A stretch of 24,463 nucleotides of DNA from Plantago elongata (GCA_036897095.1 JAYMSP010002411.1:1-24463), one strand, 5' to 3'. Shown: positions 10,749 to 20,334, numbered from the stretch's first letter. The notes: generated by a model not told the origin, from the letters alone. Made by a program: numbers and translations.

Positions 10749-11660
10749 ATGACTTCGATGGAAAAATTCGAAATTGAGAAATTGTCAGACAAGGTGGATT
10801 TCACACTGTGGAAGGTGAAGATGGAAGCTCTTTTGAAGCAACAAGGTTTGAATCATGCTCTGCTCGGAGATGAAGGTTTTTCCAAGACATTGATGAAGCT
10901 GAGAAGTGCATCATTGGAAAGGCTCGTAGCACGGTGATTCTCTCCTTGAGTGATGCTACTCTGAGAGGGGTTATTAAAAAGAAAACTTCTAAAGGTTTTT
11001 GGGACAAGTTTGAGTCTCTATATCACAAGAAGACTCCTGCAAGCAAGATGCGGATGAAACAGAGGTTCTTCACGTATAGAATGAGACCTGATCGGCCCGT
11101 TCAAGATCATCTTGATGAGTTCAATAAGCTATGCTTGGAGCTGGAAGCTTTGGACATCATGGTCTAAGATGATGATAAAGCAGTTATCTTGTTGAGCTCA
11201 TTGACTAAGAGTTATGAGCACTTCATTGACTCAATTGTCATGACTAAGTCGTATGATCTGAAGGCATCTGATTGGGAGAAGGCCTTGAGGGATAAACTGG
11301 ATCAAAAAAATCCATGTAGCCTACCTGCTGAGACATTGGTTGAAAGCCTAAGTGTGAAGAATGCTTGGAACAGGAACCAAGCTAACCAAGCTAACAAAGG
11401 GAAGAAAGTCAAAGCTCAAAAGGATCACATATCAGGTGTTTGTGAAAATGTTGAGAAGAGGAAATGCTTCCACTGCAAGAAGGTTGGATACCTGAAGAAG
11501 CATTGTTTTATCTTGAAGAGAGAAAGGACAAATCCAAGAGCACAAGTTCAAGGTGGAGCCAATATGGCTGATGTTGGAGAAACACCAAACATCTACAATG
11601 ATGTTGAGGTACTATCTATAACCAATACTTCATGTGGTTTATCTTGGATTATGGATTATT
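10749..11660 (+). pseudogene. Gag region of the Copia element (fossil)
   Basis: The translated pieces start with a UBN2-type Gag signature (FTLWKVKMEALLKQQGL), continue through a Gag core with RPVQDHLDEFNKLCLELEAL, and end in a Cys/His zinc-knuckle-like region (KCFHCKKVGYLKKHC). This is the nucleocapsid precursor of Copia retrotransposons. It is broken. Confidence 0.85.
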
Positions 11661-12139
11661 GATGTTCTTTTCATATATGTTATATAAGTGAATGGTTTGA
11701 TACTTTGAGGCATGTGTTCCTTGGTAACGTTATGCTTGGGGATGATCGTTTGCGTGTTATTATAGGGATTGGTAACATCATAATCAAGATGCATGATGGG
11801 GTTGATAGAGTACTGACATATGTAAGGTTCACACTTGACCTTAGGAGGAATTTGATATCACAAGGCATTTTAGATAAGAAAGGTTACAAGTATGAGTCTG
11901 AACATGGTGTCATGACAGTGAACAGGGGGAATACACCTATGATAAAAGCAGATCTCATGAATGGTTTGTACTATTTGAAGGGAGAAGTGGTGACTAGTAC
12001 TAGAACAACTTCTGTTGCTGTGACTGTTAGCATAACTGTTACTTCAACACTGGATAAAACTTAGCTTCAGCATGGGAGATTGGCTCATATAAGTGAGGAC
12101 TTTTTTCATAGAGAAGGCACACAAATCAAGTTATGAAAC

Positions 12140-12740
12140 TGGGAAGCATACAAATAGAGATCCACTTGATTATGTACACTCTGACTTATGGGGGCCTTCA
12201 AGGACTGAGACTATGAGTAGGGGAAAGTATTACATGGTTGTAATTGATGATTACTCTAGGAAGGTCTGGCGGATGGTGCTGAAAAGCAAGGATGAGGCAT
12301 TCTCAAAGTTCAAGGAGTGGTTGATTCAGGTTGAGAATCAAACATGGAGAAGATTGAAGTATCTCAAAACTGACAATGGCTTGGAGTATTTGTCGGGAGA
12401 ATTCAATGGATTCTGCAAAGAGAAAGCGATCATTAGGCACAAAACAATACATGGCACTCCACAACATAGTGGAGTTGCTGAGAGGTATAACAGAACTATA
12501 TTGGATAGAGTAGGGTGCATGCTCATCAGTTCTGGGTTACCTAAAAGGTTCTGGGGAGAGGCTGCAAACGCTGCATGCTATGTGATCAATAGAAGTCCTA
12601 AGGAAGTGTGGTCTGGATATGTTCCCAGGCTAGATCACTTGAAGGTGTTTTTTTGCTTAGGCCTGGTTCACACTAGACAAGACAAGCTAGATGTCAGGGC
12701 ACTGAGGTGTGTGTTCTTGGGTTACCCAACCGGGGTTAAA
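12140..12740 (+). pseudogene. Integrase region of the Copia element (fossil)
   Basis: This stretch reads as the catalytic core of a Copia integrase. Recognisable motifs are HSDLWGP, FVVIDDYSR-like YYMVVIDDYSRKVW, KTDNGLEY, the HGTPQHSGVAER block with its Glu, and FWGEAANAACYVINRSP. The DDE residues are recognisable. It lies upstream of the reverse transcriptase, which distinguishes Copia from Gypsy. Confidence 0.88.
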
Positions 12741-13179
12741 GGATACAAGTTGTGGAAATTGATCAGAATAAGTGTATTCTTAGCAGGGATGTGATTTTCA
12801 ATGAGAAGGTGATGCCACTCAAAACTCAAAGCTCACAAGTACATAATTCTTCTAGTACGGATGATGATCTTGATGGATTCAACATTGAGGCGGAGCTTGA
12901 AACTGATACTCAGGTGGTTGACACTAGTGCTGGCATGAGACCGAGGATGTATCAGACAATGTTGGTACAACAGTGGATACAATTGTTGATGAAACATTGA
13001 CAGACATGGCAAGGAGAACTAGAAGACATGCACCATAACTGTATGGTTTTGGGAGAATAGGAAATCCTATATGGTGTCTTATGCTCTCAGTGTTACTGAG
13101 GTGTATGTTACGCTGAACCAAACAACTATATTTAATTTGTCACTTGTCAAGAGAAGTATTTGTGGTTGAATGTTATATA

Positions 13180-13850
13180 GGTTGAACTGGATCCTCTGTA
13201 CAAGAATGAAACCTGGGATATTGTCAATGTACCTAAGAACACCAAGTTGGTAGGGTGCAAGTGGATATTTTTAAGAAGAAGGATGAATCTGCAATAGGAG
13301 GACTAGTGAGGTTCAAGGCAAGGTTGGTAGCCAAATGCTTTACACCGAGAGAAGGCATAGATTACTCAGGAATCTTTTCTCATGTGGTGAAGCACACTCC
13401 AATCAGAATATTATTGTCTATTGTGACTCGGAATGGATTCTATCTACAACAAATGGATGTAAAAACTGCATTCTAACATGAAAATCTGGAAGAACAAATC
13501 TTTATGAAAGTGCCAGATGGAGTGGAGTTGAAGAATGTTGATCCCAAGGCATGCTTGCTCAAGAAATCATTGTATGGTTTAAAGCAATCTCCTAGGCAGT
13601 GGTACAAGATGTTTGATGTCTTCATGTTATCTGTGGGGTTTAAGAGAAGCAGTTATGATAGTTGTATTTACCAAAATGGAAATGGTAATACATCAATGCT
13701 ATACCTATTGTTGTATGTTGATGATATTTTGATTGCTGGTAAATCAAGAAGATGATTGAATGGGTGAAGACAAGACTGAACAAGGAGTTTGAGATGAAGG
13801 ATTTGGGATTTCCAAAGAGGATACTTGGTATGGATATACGGCATAAGTGA
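13180..13850 (+). pseudogene. Reverse transcriptase region of the Copia element (fossil)
   Basis: Copia RT motifs are readable in pieces: RFKARLVAKCFTPREGIDY, LQQMDVKTAF, KKSLYGLKQSPRQWYKMF and the catalytic LLYVDDILIAG. The pieces are in the right order. The region is broken, and the downstream RNase H part was not recognised. Confidence 0.88.
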
Positions 13851-13901
13851 AGATCAACAAGTGACTACTCTTACTCAGTAGAGTTGATTGTCATTGTGTT
13901 T

Positions 13902-15985
13902 TGTTGAGGTAAAAGCCCCAACCCTCGGGTATAACAAAAACTATCTAAGTCCACTAAATTAGGATCTTCAAGCAAAGGTATTCTTCAACTTCAAGATCAA
14001 CTGCCTAGGATATAACCCTGCACAAATGACTAGGGTGGGGGGGGGGGGGTTTAGAGCCTTTAGATTCGACTTGTCTTGGATCAAGCTAGATGTGAGACTT
14101 TACTCGAGAGTGATTATGAGTCTACTATGTATAAGAGAAGGTCTAAAGCTTATAGTAAAGTGATCTGGGTTTCCAAGTTTTGGGTGCCTCTTGCCTGAAC
14201 GGTTCCTTAGCTCTTTTCTGTCCGGCTCTAATAGGGACGTTCCTTTGGAACTCCACCCCATATAAGACATGATCACAAATGTCTTCCAGCTGCCTCTCAT
14301 TCAAAATCTCCTCTTCGGATAGTTTCTTCTGAAGATCATGATTGATGGTGTTGGCATACAGGTGACGGACCCGTTCCTTTAATGTTATGCGCCTCCACTT
14401 GTTGACCTCCGAATTAAACCTATACAGGTTGTTCTGAAGATCTTCGTTCTCGGATTGAATCATACCGGCTAAGTGTTCCACTGATCTCTTCCTTCTCTTA
14501 GATTTTTGGAATCTCTTCAAAAAGAGTGCGGACACGTCATCAAAAGACTTGATGGATCCGGATGGCAAGCTTGTCCACCAGTCCATTGCTTCTCCGAAGA
14601 GAGTAGTAGATAAATTAAGTGCCTTGAGATTATCATTTAACCCGTTAGTGTCCATCTTGGATTCGTAACGAGTAAGATGTGATGCCGGACAACTGTCTCC
14701 ATAATAGCGTTTCAAATTCGGAATGGTACACTCCAGAGGCTTTTTCTCTCTTCGGATTTCAATGTTCAATGGATTTGGGACTCTTGTGGTCATCTTCTCT
14801 TTAGCATTCACCATTTTGCTGAGTTTGGCAATTTCAGTTTCCAAGGCCTCTTGTTGGATAAATATTTGTTCGGGTGTCAGCCTCTCTCCCGTCCTCGAAT
14901 CTAAGATGGTTCCGGGTACCTGCTCCTTGGATTTGAGATTATCCGGTTTGCCCTGGCTGGTTCGGCTCTAGCCCTTACATGACTTCTTTCTTGTTGTTCT
15001 CGGGAGTTGGTTATTTGATTGATCACGTGGCGGAGGTCATTATCTCGAATGACTTCCCCAATCCTTTCCCTTATTGGTCTCCTTTCAAGCCTCGATTGTG
15101 CAGGCTCGGCTTGCTCATGAACAGGTTGAGGAGGTGTTGGCTGGACATTGTTCGAACCTAGGCATCCTTGGATGACATTCAGTAGCAATCCAAACTGGTT
15201 ATCGTTCATTCCAAATTAGTAAGGAGAAATGAAAGTTCCATTTGGCAGAGTGAAGTTTTTCCCCACTGGTGGTCCGTGCGCTCCTGACGGGGGAGGCTGT
15301 TGGGTAGGAGGGGACTGATCCCTTGTGGTGATGTCCTGAGGAGCCTCCTGCGAAGAAGCAATTTCCGTATGCCCGTCACTGGGACGGCTCCTTCCCGTTC
15401 GGGTGGTGCTCCGAGCAAGTGAGCTTGTTGATTTACCTTGAGAAGTGCGCCATATTTATAGAGATTAATTTCCATTTAAGGATAGACCTCTTGAATTGTG
15501 TTAAATGTAGGGCTAATATTAAGCCAACAAGGCTTAATTAAGCCCATGGACCATAGTATTGTCATAACACATATATCATTTGGGCCTTAAGGCTAGATTA
15601 GTCATTTTGTAGGATCTTTGAGGGCATCGTCGTCCTCTCGGTTGAGAAGACATCCGATGGTAATGTTCCAGGCTATGGCGTCCGGAACTGGTCGTGCCCT
15701 CTCCTACTGACATGCTATGATTTGCCACACTTGGTTCTCTTTAGGTTCAGATGTAGACTCATATGTGTTTGTGGTCCGGACCTGCCTCCTATCGGATGTA
15801 GCACTTTGGTCCGGATATCCTTATCACGGTATTCTTGTATGTTTTGGCATGTCTTGACCTCGAATGGCCTTCAGCTCGGATCTTGTGCACGGAGCCTCGA
15901 GGCCTTGTCCTTGTAATACCATGATGTCTTATGATTCATTCGTAAAACATCCAAATAACGGATTGGACATATTTCCGTATCAACA
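13902..15985 (-). mobile_element. Gag-only Gypsy-type retroelement nested in the Copia 3' LTR
   Basis: This insert of about 2.1 kb starts TG and ends CA. It splits the Copia LTR right after tcattgtgttt; the LTR resumes with agtgatctg. The flanks tgttt (13897-13901) and tattt (15986-15990) are a near-perfect 5-bp duplication. On the minus strand it has an LTR-like U3 (from 15985) with a TATA box (tctataaatatgg, about 15450-15463), then a Gag region. No pol was found, so it is a non-autonomous derivative. A second LTR matching the first was not recognised. The Gag frame carries a few breaks. It is younger than the Copia element it entered. A run of about 13 G's lies at about 14037-14050. Confidence 0.75.
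14143..15209 (-). pseudogene. Gag region of the nested Gypsy-type element (fossil)
   Basis: The minus-strand translation carries the plant Gypsy Gag core: PNLKRYYGDSCPASHLTRYE, then LFGEAMDWWTSLPSGSIKSF, DVSALFLKRFQKSKRRKRSV and RFNSEVNKW. An Arg/Gln-rich N-terminal part precedes it, with RPIRERIGEVIRDNDLRHVI. This corresponds to the Retrotrans_gag domain. No protease or polymerase follows. Confidence 0.82.
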
Positions 15986-15990
15986 TATTT

Positions 15991-16020
15991 AGTGATCTGT
16001 TGATTTAGCTAAACGAAACA
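15991..16020 (+). repeat. Distal end of the Copia 3' LTR
   Basis: The stretch agtgatctgttgatttagct followed by aaacgaaaca is the diverged counterpart of 10669-10698 in the 5' LTR. It resumes the LTR after the nested element and is followed by the acata duplication. The earlier part of the same LTR is seen at about 13879-13901. Confidence 0.8.
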
Positions 16021-16025
16021 ACATA

Positions 16026-16884
16026 AGTTTATTTGGATAAAAATTGGAGCCAAAATTTCTCAATTCTCATAACTTTTTTTTTTTTTTAAAAAGTACTACT
16101 TAGAATTGAAAAAAATAAGAATTTAGTTTGTAGGGAAACACACTATATCACCTCTTATGCTTTTATAGTTCTTATTAATCATTTCTCTTTACATCATTAA
16201 TAATTAATTTCCGTATTTTATCTCTTAAATCTTCCATATTAAACCATAAACTACTCTTTTTTCTTAAAACCATCTGAAAATAAAGTCGTGAAGATTCGGG
16301 CCGATCGATCACCAGATTGGTTGAATCACTTTAATTATTTATCAAATCTTGTTGACCAGATTGATTGAATCAGTCGATCATATCCGTACGATCAGAAAAG
16401 TATTTTGTCGTAAAGCGGCCACGTGGCCGGGGCATGATAATGTGTCACGGTTTCGACGTGAACCACCTTCACTATTCCACCTTCCAAGCAACATGTATTT
16501 CTCAGTCTTCTCTACATAAGCAAACAACAACCGCCCAATGTAATTGCTTCTAAACAACTCCACTCTATATTCTAACGAATTATACACCGTTCTTTAATAA
16601 AAAGTTTACTCCGTAGTGATAATTTAAGAGAAATAGAAATTATTTATGAACATTTGAAATACAACTTATAATTCTTCATATAATTAGATTTCATTTGTAA
16701 ATTGGCACAATAAACCAGATAATATAGAGCTAACTTATCAGATAATTAATTTATTAAAATTTTTTATAAAAAATTAAATCCAAAATTTTCTCTTTTTTTA
16801 ATTTCTCATTGATATATGTTTAGGCGACTAATCAAGTCGAGCATCGTCCGTTCTTTTTTTGAAAAGACTCCCAATGGTTTTTTA
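16026..16884. other. AT-rich DNA between the Copia element and the Helitron helicase remains
   Basis: No gene is supported. A related pair of phrases, caccagattggttgaatcac (about 16310) and gaccagattgattgaatcag (about 16354), marks a short local duplication. The less AT-rich patch at about 16420-16470 gives no readable protein. The 5' end of the Helitron should lie somewhere here or further left, but I could not find it. Confidence 0.4.
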
Positions 16885-18010
16885 AATTCTTTGGTGGAGA
16901 TTTTAGACAAATATTACCCGTCACACCTAAGGGTAGTAGGCAGGATATAGTAGACTATTCAATTTCCTCATCTCGAAAGATTTGGGACTGTGCTGAAACT
17001 ACCTAAGAAAATGCATCTACATGTATTTTCAAAGTGTTTTTTTATTAATTATATTTATAATTCCGTTTCATACTTTAAATAGTATACGGTATTAGCATAT
17101 TTTATGTTATAATTTATCTTACTATTTAACATGAGCTTCATTACCTGTAGTCTGGAGCCTCTTCAAATGTCATTAGGTCAATCGGGGATTTTGTCGATTG
17201 ACTATCGAAAGTTGGGAATAGTGATGTTGGCGGTGATAATGATGGAGAGGTTCAGATCAAATTGCCCAAGGACATTTTGATTCGTTCTAGTGACCCAGCT
17301 ATTGCATATGTAGTAAAGAGTACGTACCCAATATTGTTGGACAATGTTACGGTACATTCAAGATCGAGCTATACTTCCACCAACTAATGAGATTGTGATC
17401 AATGATTACATAATGTCACCGTTGCCTGGAGATTCAAAGTTGTTCATGAGCACGTATAGCATATGTCCTGACGAGGACGATGTGGTTAATAGAGAATATG
17501 TTTATTCGGTTGAGTTTGTGAACACAATTAAGACATATTGGATACCAATCACATCATTCTTCTAAAAGAAGGTTGACCGATCATGCTCCTTAGGAACATC
17601 GAGCAGGCACAGGAGCTACGTAATGGAACTCGATTGATTGTCATGCAGATTGGCTCACATGTGATTCGGGCGAAGATGACACATGAAAAGAATATTGGGA
17701 AGAAACTTTGCAGACCTTGAATGGTAATGAGCCCATCATATCTAACTAAGTGTCCTATTAGATTTCAAAGGAGACCGTTTTTCATTTTAGTTTGTTATGC
17801 GATGACAGTCAACAAGAGCTAAGGTCAGTCATTAGCTCACGTGGGACTCTTCATTCCAAAGTATGTTTTCTACCATGAACAATAAAATGTTGCATATTCA
17901 AGGGTCACGCATAGAAAATGCCTGAAGGTTTTAGCATTGGATGAGGATCGTAATCCAACTGATACGACTACCAATGTTGTCTACAAGAAAATATTTAGAA
18001 ACCTACGAGG
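16885..18010 (+). pseudogene. Decayed PIF1-like helicase domain of a Helitron
   Basis: The remains are those of the C-terminal SF1 helicase of a Rep/Hel protein, the Helitron rolling-circle transposase. Motifs appear in the expected order. First comes FFGGDFRQILPVTPKGSRQD (from about 16889), then LKLPKKMHL, then GEVQIKLPKDILIRSSDPAI (about 17246). Next are RAILPPTNEIV and NDYIMSPLPGDSK (about 17366-17440), then ICPDEDDVVNREYV, then IMLLRNIEQAQELRNGTRLI (about 17583). Near the end are AMTVNKS and GLFIPKYVF, and finally TTNVVYKKIFRN. Frameshifts separate the motifs (for example near 16985, 17340 and 17570), and in-frame stops occur (for example a TGA near 17195). About 120 bp of AT-rich DNA (about 17025-17150) interrupts it. 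The Walker A part and the Rep nuclease are missing. A GT-AG pair at about 18010/18096 could be a last intron. Confidence 0.85.
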
Positions 18011-18250
18011 TACGTACTTATTTATCCATTATAATGGTCTATGTAAATCTACATGCCTTTACACTCACTAACACTTTTTCGTCTTCTGTTTTGCAGACAA
18101 TGGACGTGGTTGTTTTTATCCATTGAGAAACAATAGATTTCGTCTTTGTAATTTTGTTTATTTATGTATTGTAACTTTGAATATTCCTTCTTATTAATTC
18201 TTGAATGAATTATTTTATTAATTAGTTTGCTTATTAAAAGTTGAATATGT

Positions 18251-18277
18251 CGTGGCAACGCCACGAGTCAGTACTAG
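18251..18277 (+). mobile_element. Helitron 3' terminus (hairpin plus CTAG)
   Basis: A perfect 6-bp stem with a 3-nt loop, cgtggc-aac-gccacg (18251-18265), is followed after 8 nt by CTAG (18274-18277) and then T. A hairpin about 10 nt before CTRR, with insertion before a T, is the hallmark of a Helitron 3' end. It lies on the same strand as the helicase remains and about 240 bp downstream of their last motif, so it is almost certainly the end of that element. Confidence 0.82.
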
Positions 18278-18278
18278 T

Positions 18279-18452
18279 TATATTGATAAAGTTGTAAGTG
18301 GATGATAAAGTAAGAGAGAGATTGAATAAATTGAAAAGGATAAGTAATAAAAAATTAGTTGGTGGAGTGAAAATTTTCATTAATAGTATTAGGAAGTTTC
18401 TAATGTAACACAAAAAAAAGATAGTTAGGAATTTATTAAAAAACGGAGGGAG
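18279..18452. mobile_element. Partial Stowaway MITE truncated at the Helitron end
   Basis: The right terminus aaaacggagggag followed by TA (18453-18454) is a typical Stowaway end. The body, with gtaagagagagattg and attaggaagtttctaa, resembles this MITE class. The left terminus is absent: the sequence begins directly at the Helitron 3' end. This suggests that the Helitron inserted into the MITE, or that the junction was deleted. Confidence 0.6.
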
Positions 18453-18456
18453 TATT

Positions 18457-18554
18457 TGTTAGTGGTGGGGTAACTTCCTTTTTTTAATAATATATGAAGT
18501 TATGTGGGACGGATAAAAATGGCAAATGTATGAAATTCTGCGGGACGATGGAAG
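18457..18554. mobile_element. 3' part of a second Stowaway MITE
   Basis: From about 18454 to 18556 the sequence matches, at roughly four of five positions, the last 104 bp of the complete Stowaway at 19255-19504. Shared phrases are tatttgttagtggtggggt, gtgggacgg(a/c)taaaaatg and a gggacg(g)atgga(a/g)gta end. Its left part is missing, and it joins the TA at the end of the previous MITE. This is consistent with one Stowaway having inserted into another. Confidence 0.65.
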
Positions 18555-19254
18555 TACGTTAGATCCATGGGATTAACAAATTATACGTGTATTTTGCTAC
18601 GGTGGAGTAATATGCATGAGTCGTCTTGCAAGAGACCTTTACATTTTAGAGAGTCTCGAAAGTCCCCTTCAAATGGTAAAATTAGACAATTATACATTTT
18701 TTCACAACTTGACTTTAAATGATTTTTCGCAGATATTTTAACCCGGATTCATTTAAAACGGATCAAGTAAAAACTAGACAATATAATGTAAAAACTAAAT
18801 AATGTAAAATTTAATATTATGTAAAAACTAGAGAATTCTTTTTATAAACTAGATAATATAATGTAAAAATTAGACACTATAAACTACACCGAATGAAATT
18901 TATATACAAGTAATAAAACAAAACAAGATCATTTATAAAACTAGATAATATAGTTACAAAACTGGTAATATGTTATAAAATTTAAACAATACATACTAAA
19001 AATTAGACGGTTCAAAATAAATACACAACATAAAGATATTTTATAACATGAAAAACAAGATAAATATTGGTAAAAACTAAAACGCATATTATTTATATAA
19101 AAACAAATTATATGTGTTAAAAATTAGGGGGTCTCTCCGGACTCTTCAAATATAAGAGGACTTTTATGATACTTAGTAAATATCGTCAAATCGGTTGTAA
19201 ATTGTAACACAGAGAACAACTAATAACTTAATACTAAGTCTCATAAAATTCTTA

Positions 19255-19504
19255 TTCCCTCAATCCCATCAAACTTCATACATTAGGGTTTGTGTGTAGG
19301 TTTATGCGAAAAGTTGAAGTAATGATAGAAAATGAAGAAGGTGGGGATAAATGTACTCTTAGTTGTAAAATGTGTAATTTTTGTGTAAGTTGAGATTGTT
19401 TATTATTTGTTAGTGGTGGGGTTATTTCATTTTTTAGTAGTGTATGAAGTTTGGTGGGACGGCTAAAAATGACAAATATATGAAGTTTACCGGGACGGAT
19501 GGAG
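19255..19504. mobile_element. Complete Stowaway MITE inside the foldback right arm
   Basis: The element is 250 bp and flanked by TA at 19253-19254 and 19505-19506. The left end ttccctcaatcccatcaaac and the reverse complement of the right end, ctccatccgtcccggtaaac, match at most positions; the match continues through ttcata(c/t)att. It has no ORF. The foldback arm is continuous on both sides once the element is set aside, so it inserted after the inverted repeat formed. Confidence 0.85.
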
Positions 19505-19539
19505 TACTACATTTTGAGAGTCCAGAGAGACCCCCTCAT

Positions 19540-19635
19540 TTTTAACACATAATGTCTAGTATTTATATAATTATCATGTGTCTTAGCTTTTAACACATAA
19601 TGTCTAGTATTTATATAATTATCATGTGTCTTAGC
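19540..19635. repeat. 48-bp tandem duplication
   Basis: Two consecutive copies of a 48-bp unit, beginning ttttaacacataatgtctag and ending catgtgtcttagc, lie at 19540-19587 and 19588-19635. A partial third start (ttttaacacat) follows. The copies look identical, so the duplication is recent compared with the diverged foldback arms. Confidence 0.9.
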
Positions 19636-20151
19636 TTTTAACACATATGGTTAGATTTTACCAATATTCGTTTAGTTTGTCATGTAATATCTTTTTGTTG
19701 TGCATGTGTGTTGAACTTTTTAATTTTTAGTATGTATTATCTAGTTTTTACTACATATTGTCTAGTTTTGTAATTGTATTGTCTATATTATAAATGATCT
19801 TGTTTAATTTTATTACTTGTACAGAAATTTCAATCAGTGTAACACAATTGTCTATATTATCTTTTTTACATTATATTATCTAGTTTATAAAAAAAATTCT
19901 CTATTTTCTACATTAAATTTACACTTTTATTTAATTTTTATATTATATTGTCTAGCTTTTACTTAATTCATTTTTAATAAATTCAGGTTAAAAAATTCGG
20001 GGGAAATCATCATAAGTCAAATTGAATAAAGATGTATAATTATCTAATATAATCATTTAAAGGAAACTTCCCCGACTCTCATATATGGGCTCATAACTTA
20101 AACCAGTTCTAGCGACTCCGTAGCCGGAGCATCGATCGATATCGACCTTGT

Positions 20152-20173
20152 CACGTGCACATTTGTACGTGTC
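20152..20173 (+). promoter_or_regulatory. G-box and ABRE-like site upstream of the TPR gene
   Basis: CACGTG at 20152-20157 is a perfect G-box. ACGTGTC at 20167-20173 is an ABRE-like site with the ACGT core. The two cores are 15 bp apart and lie about 70-90 bp upstream of the TATA box. Paired ACGT elements are known to bind bZIP/bHLH factors in abscisic-acid or light responses; the function here is inferred. Confidence 0.5.
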
Positions 20174-20242
20174 CTCCGATCACTCTAACTCAAGTCAACT
20201 TGCTACTAAATTTCCCTTAAATCCCACATTACCCCTCACCTT

Positions 20243-20249
20243 TATATAA
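20243..20249 (+). promoter_or_regulatory. TATA box of the TPR gene
   Basis: TATATAA lies 86 bp upstream of the ATG at 20335. The intervening leader is rich in C and T (ctctctcttcatcatc), typical of plant core promoters and 5' UTRs. Confidence 0.65.
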
Positions 20250-20334
20250 GACCTAACCTTTCCCTCTCTCTTCATCATCAACCAACTTCCTCTTCTCCTT
20301 CTACACCAACAAAATTCAAATTCAATCCAATTCA

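Larger units (their letters stand above)
10180..16020 (+). mobile_element. Broken Copia-type LTR retrotransposon (Tork/Tnt1-like), with a nested element
   Basis: The element is flanked by the 5-bp duplication acata at 10175-10179 and 16021-16025. Its 5' LTR is about 519 bp (10180-10698). The 3' LTR survives only in part and is split by another retroelement (13902-15985). Gag, integrase and reverse transcriptase come in the Copia order (integrase before RT). The element is clearly dead, with roughly ten breaks in the coding part, and its 3' portion is incomplete. Where the two LTRs can be compared (about 53 positions) they differ at about four sites. That suggests an age of a few million years, with wide error because so few sites are available. 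The lineage call rests on the Gag N-terminus and is tentative. Confidence 0.88.
18641..20087. mobile_element. Long foldback (inverted-repeat) element with nested MITE
   Basis: The left arm (18641-19178) and right arm (19232-20087) are diverged reverse complements around a loop of about 53 bp. Outer ends are acattttagagagtc on the left and, reverse-complemented, catatatgagagtc on the right. Inner landmarks also pair: gggggtctctccggactct with agagtccagagagaccccc, and ttttatgatacttagta with tactaagtctcataaaa. The repeated motif aaaactagacaatat (or its complement) recurs through both arms. The right arm is longer because it holds a Stowaway (19255-19504) and a 48-bp tandem duplication. There is no ORF. 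The superfamily and target duplication could not be settled. Transcription would give a long double-stranded RNA. Confidence 0.8.

Noticed and set aside
14723-15161. Plus-strand open frames across the nested Gag region
   Set aside because: They are shadows of the minus-strand Gag frame.
18641-20087. Two independent MITE copies that happen to lie inverted
   Set aside because: Pairing continues beyond the shared GAGAGTC/GACTCTC ends, into ttttatgatacttagta near the loop, so one foldback unit fits better; the alternative cannot be fully excluded.
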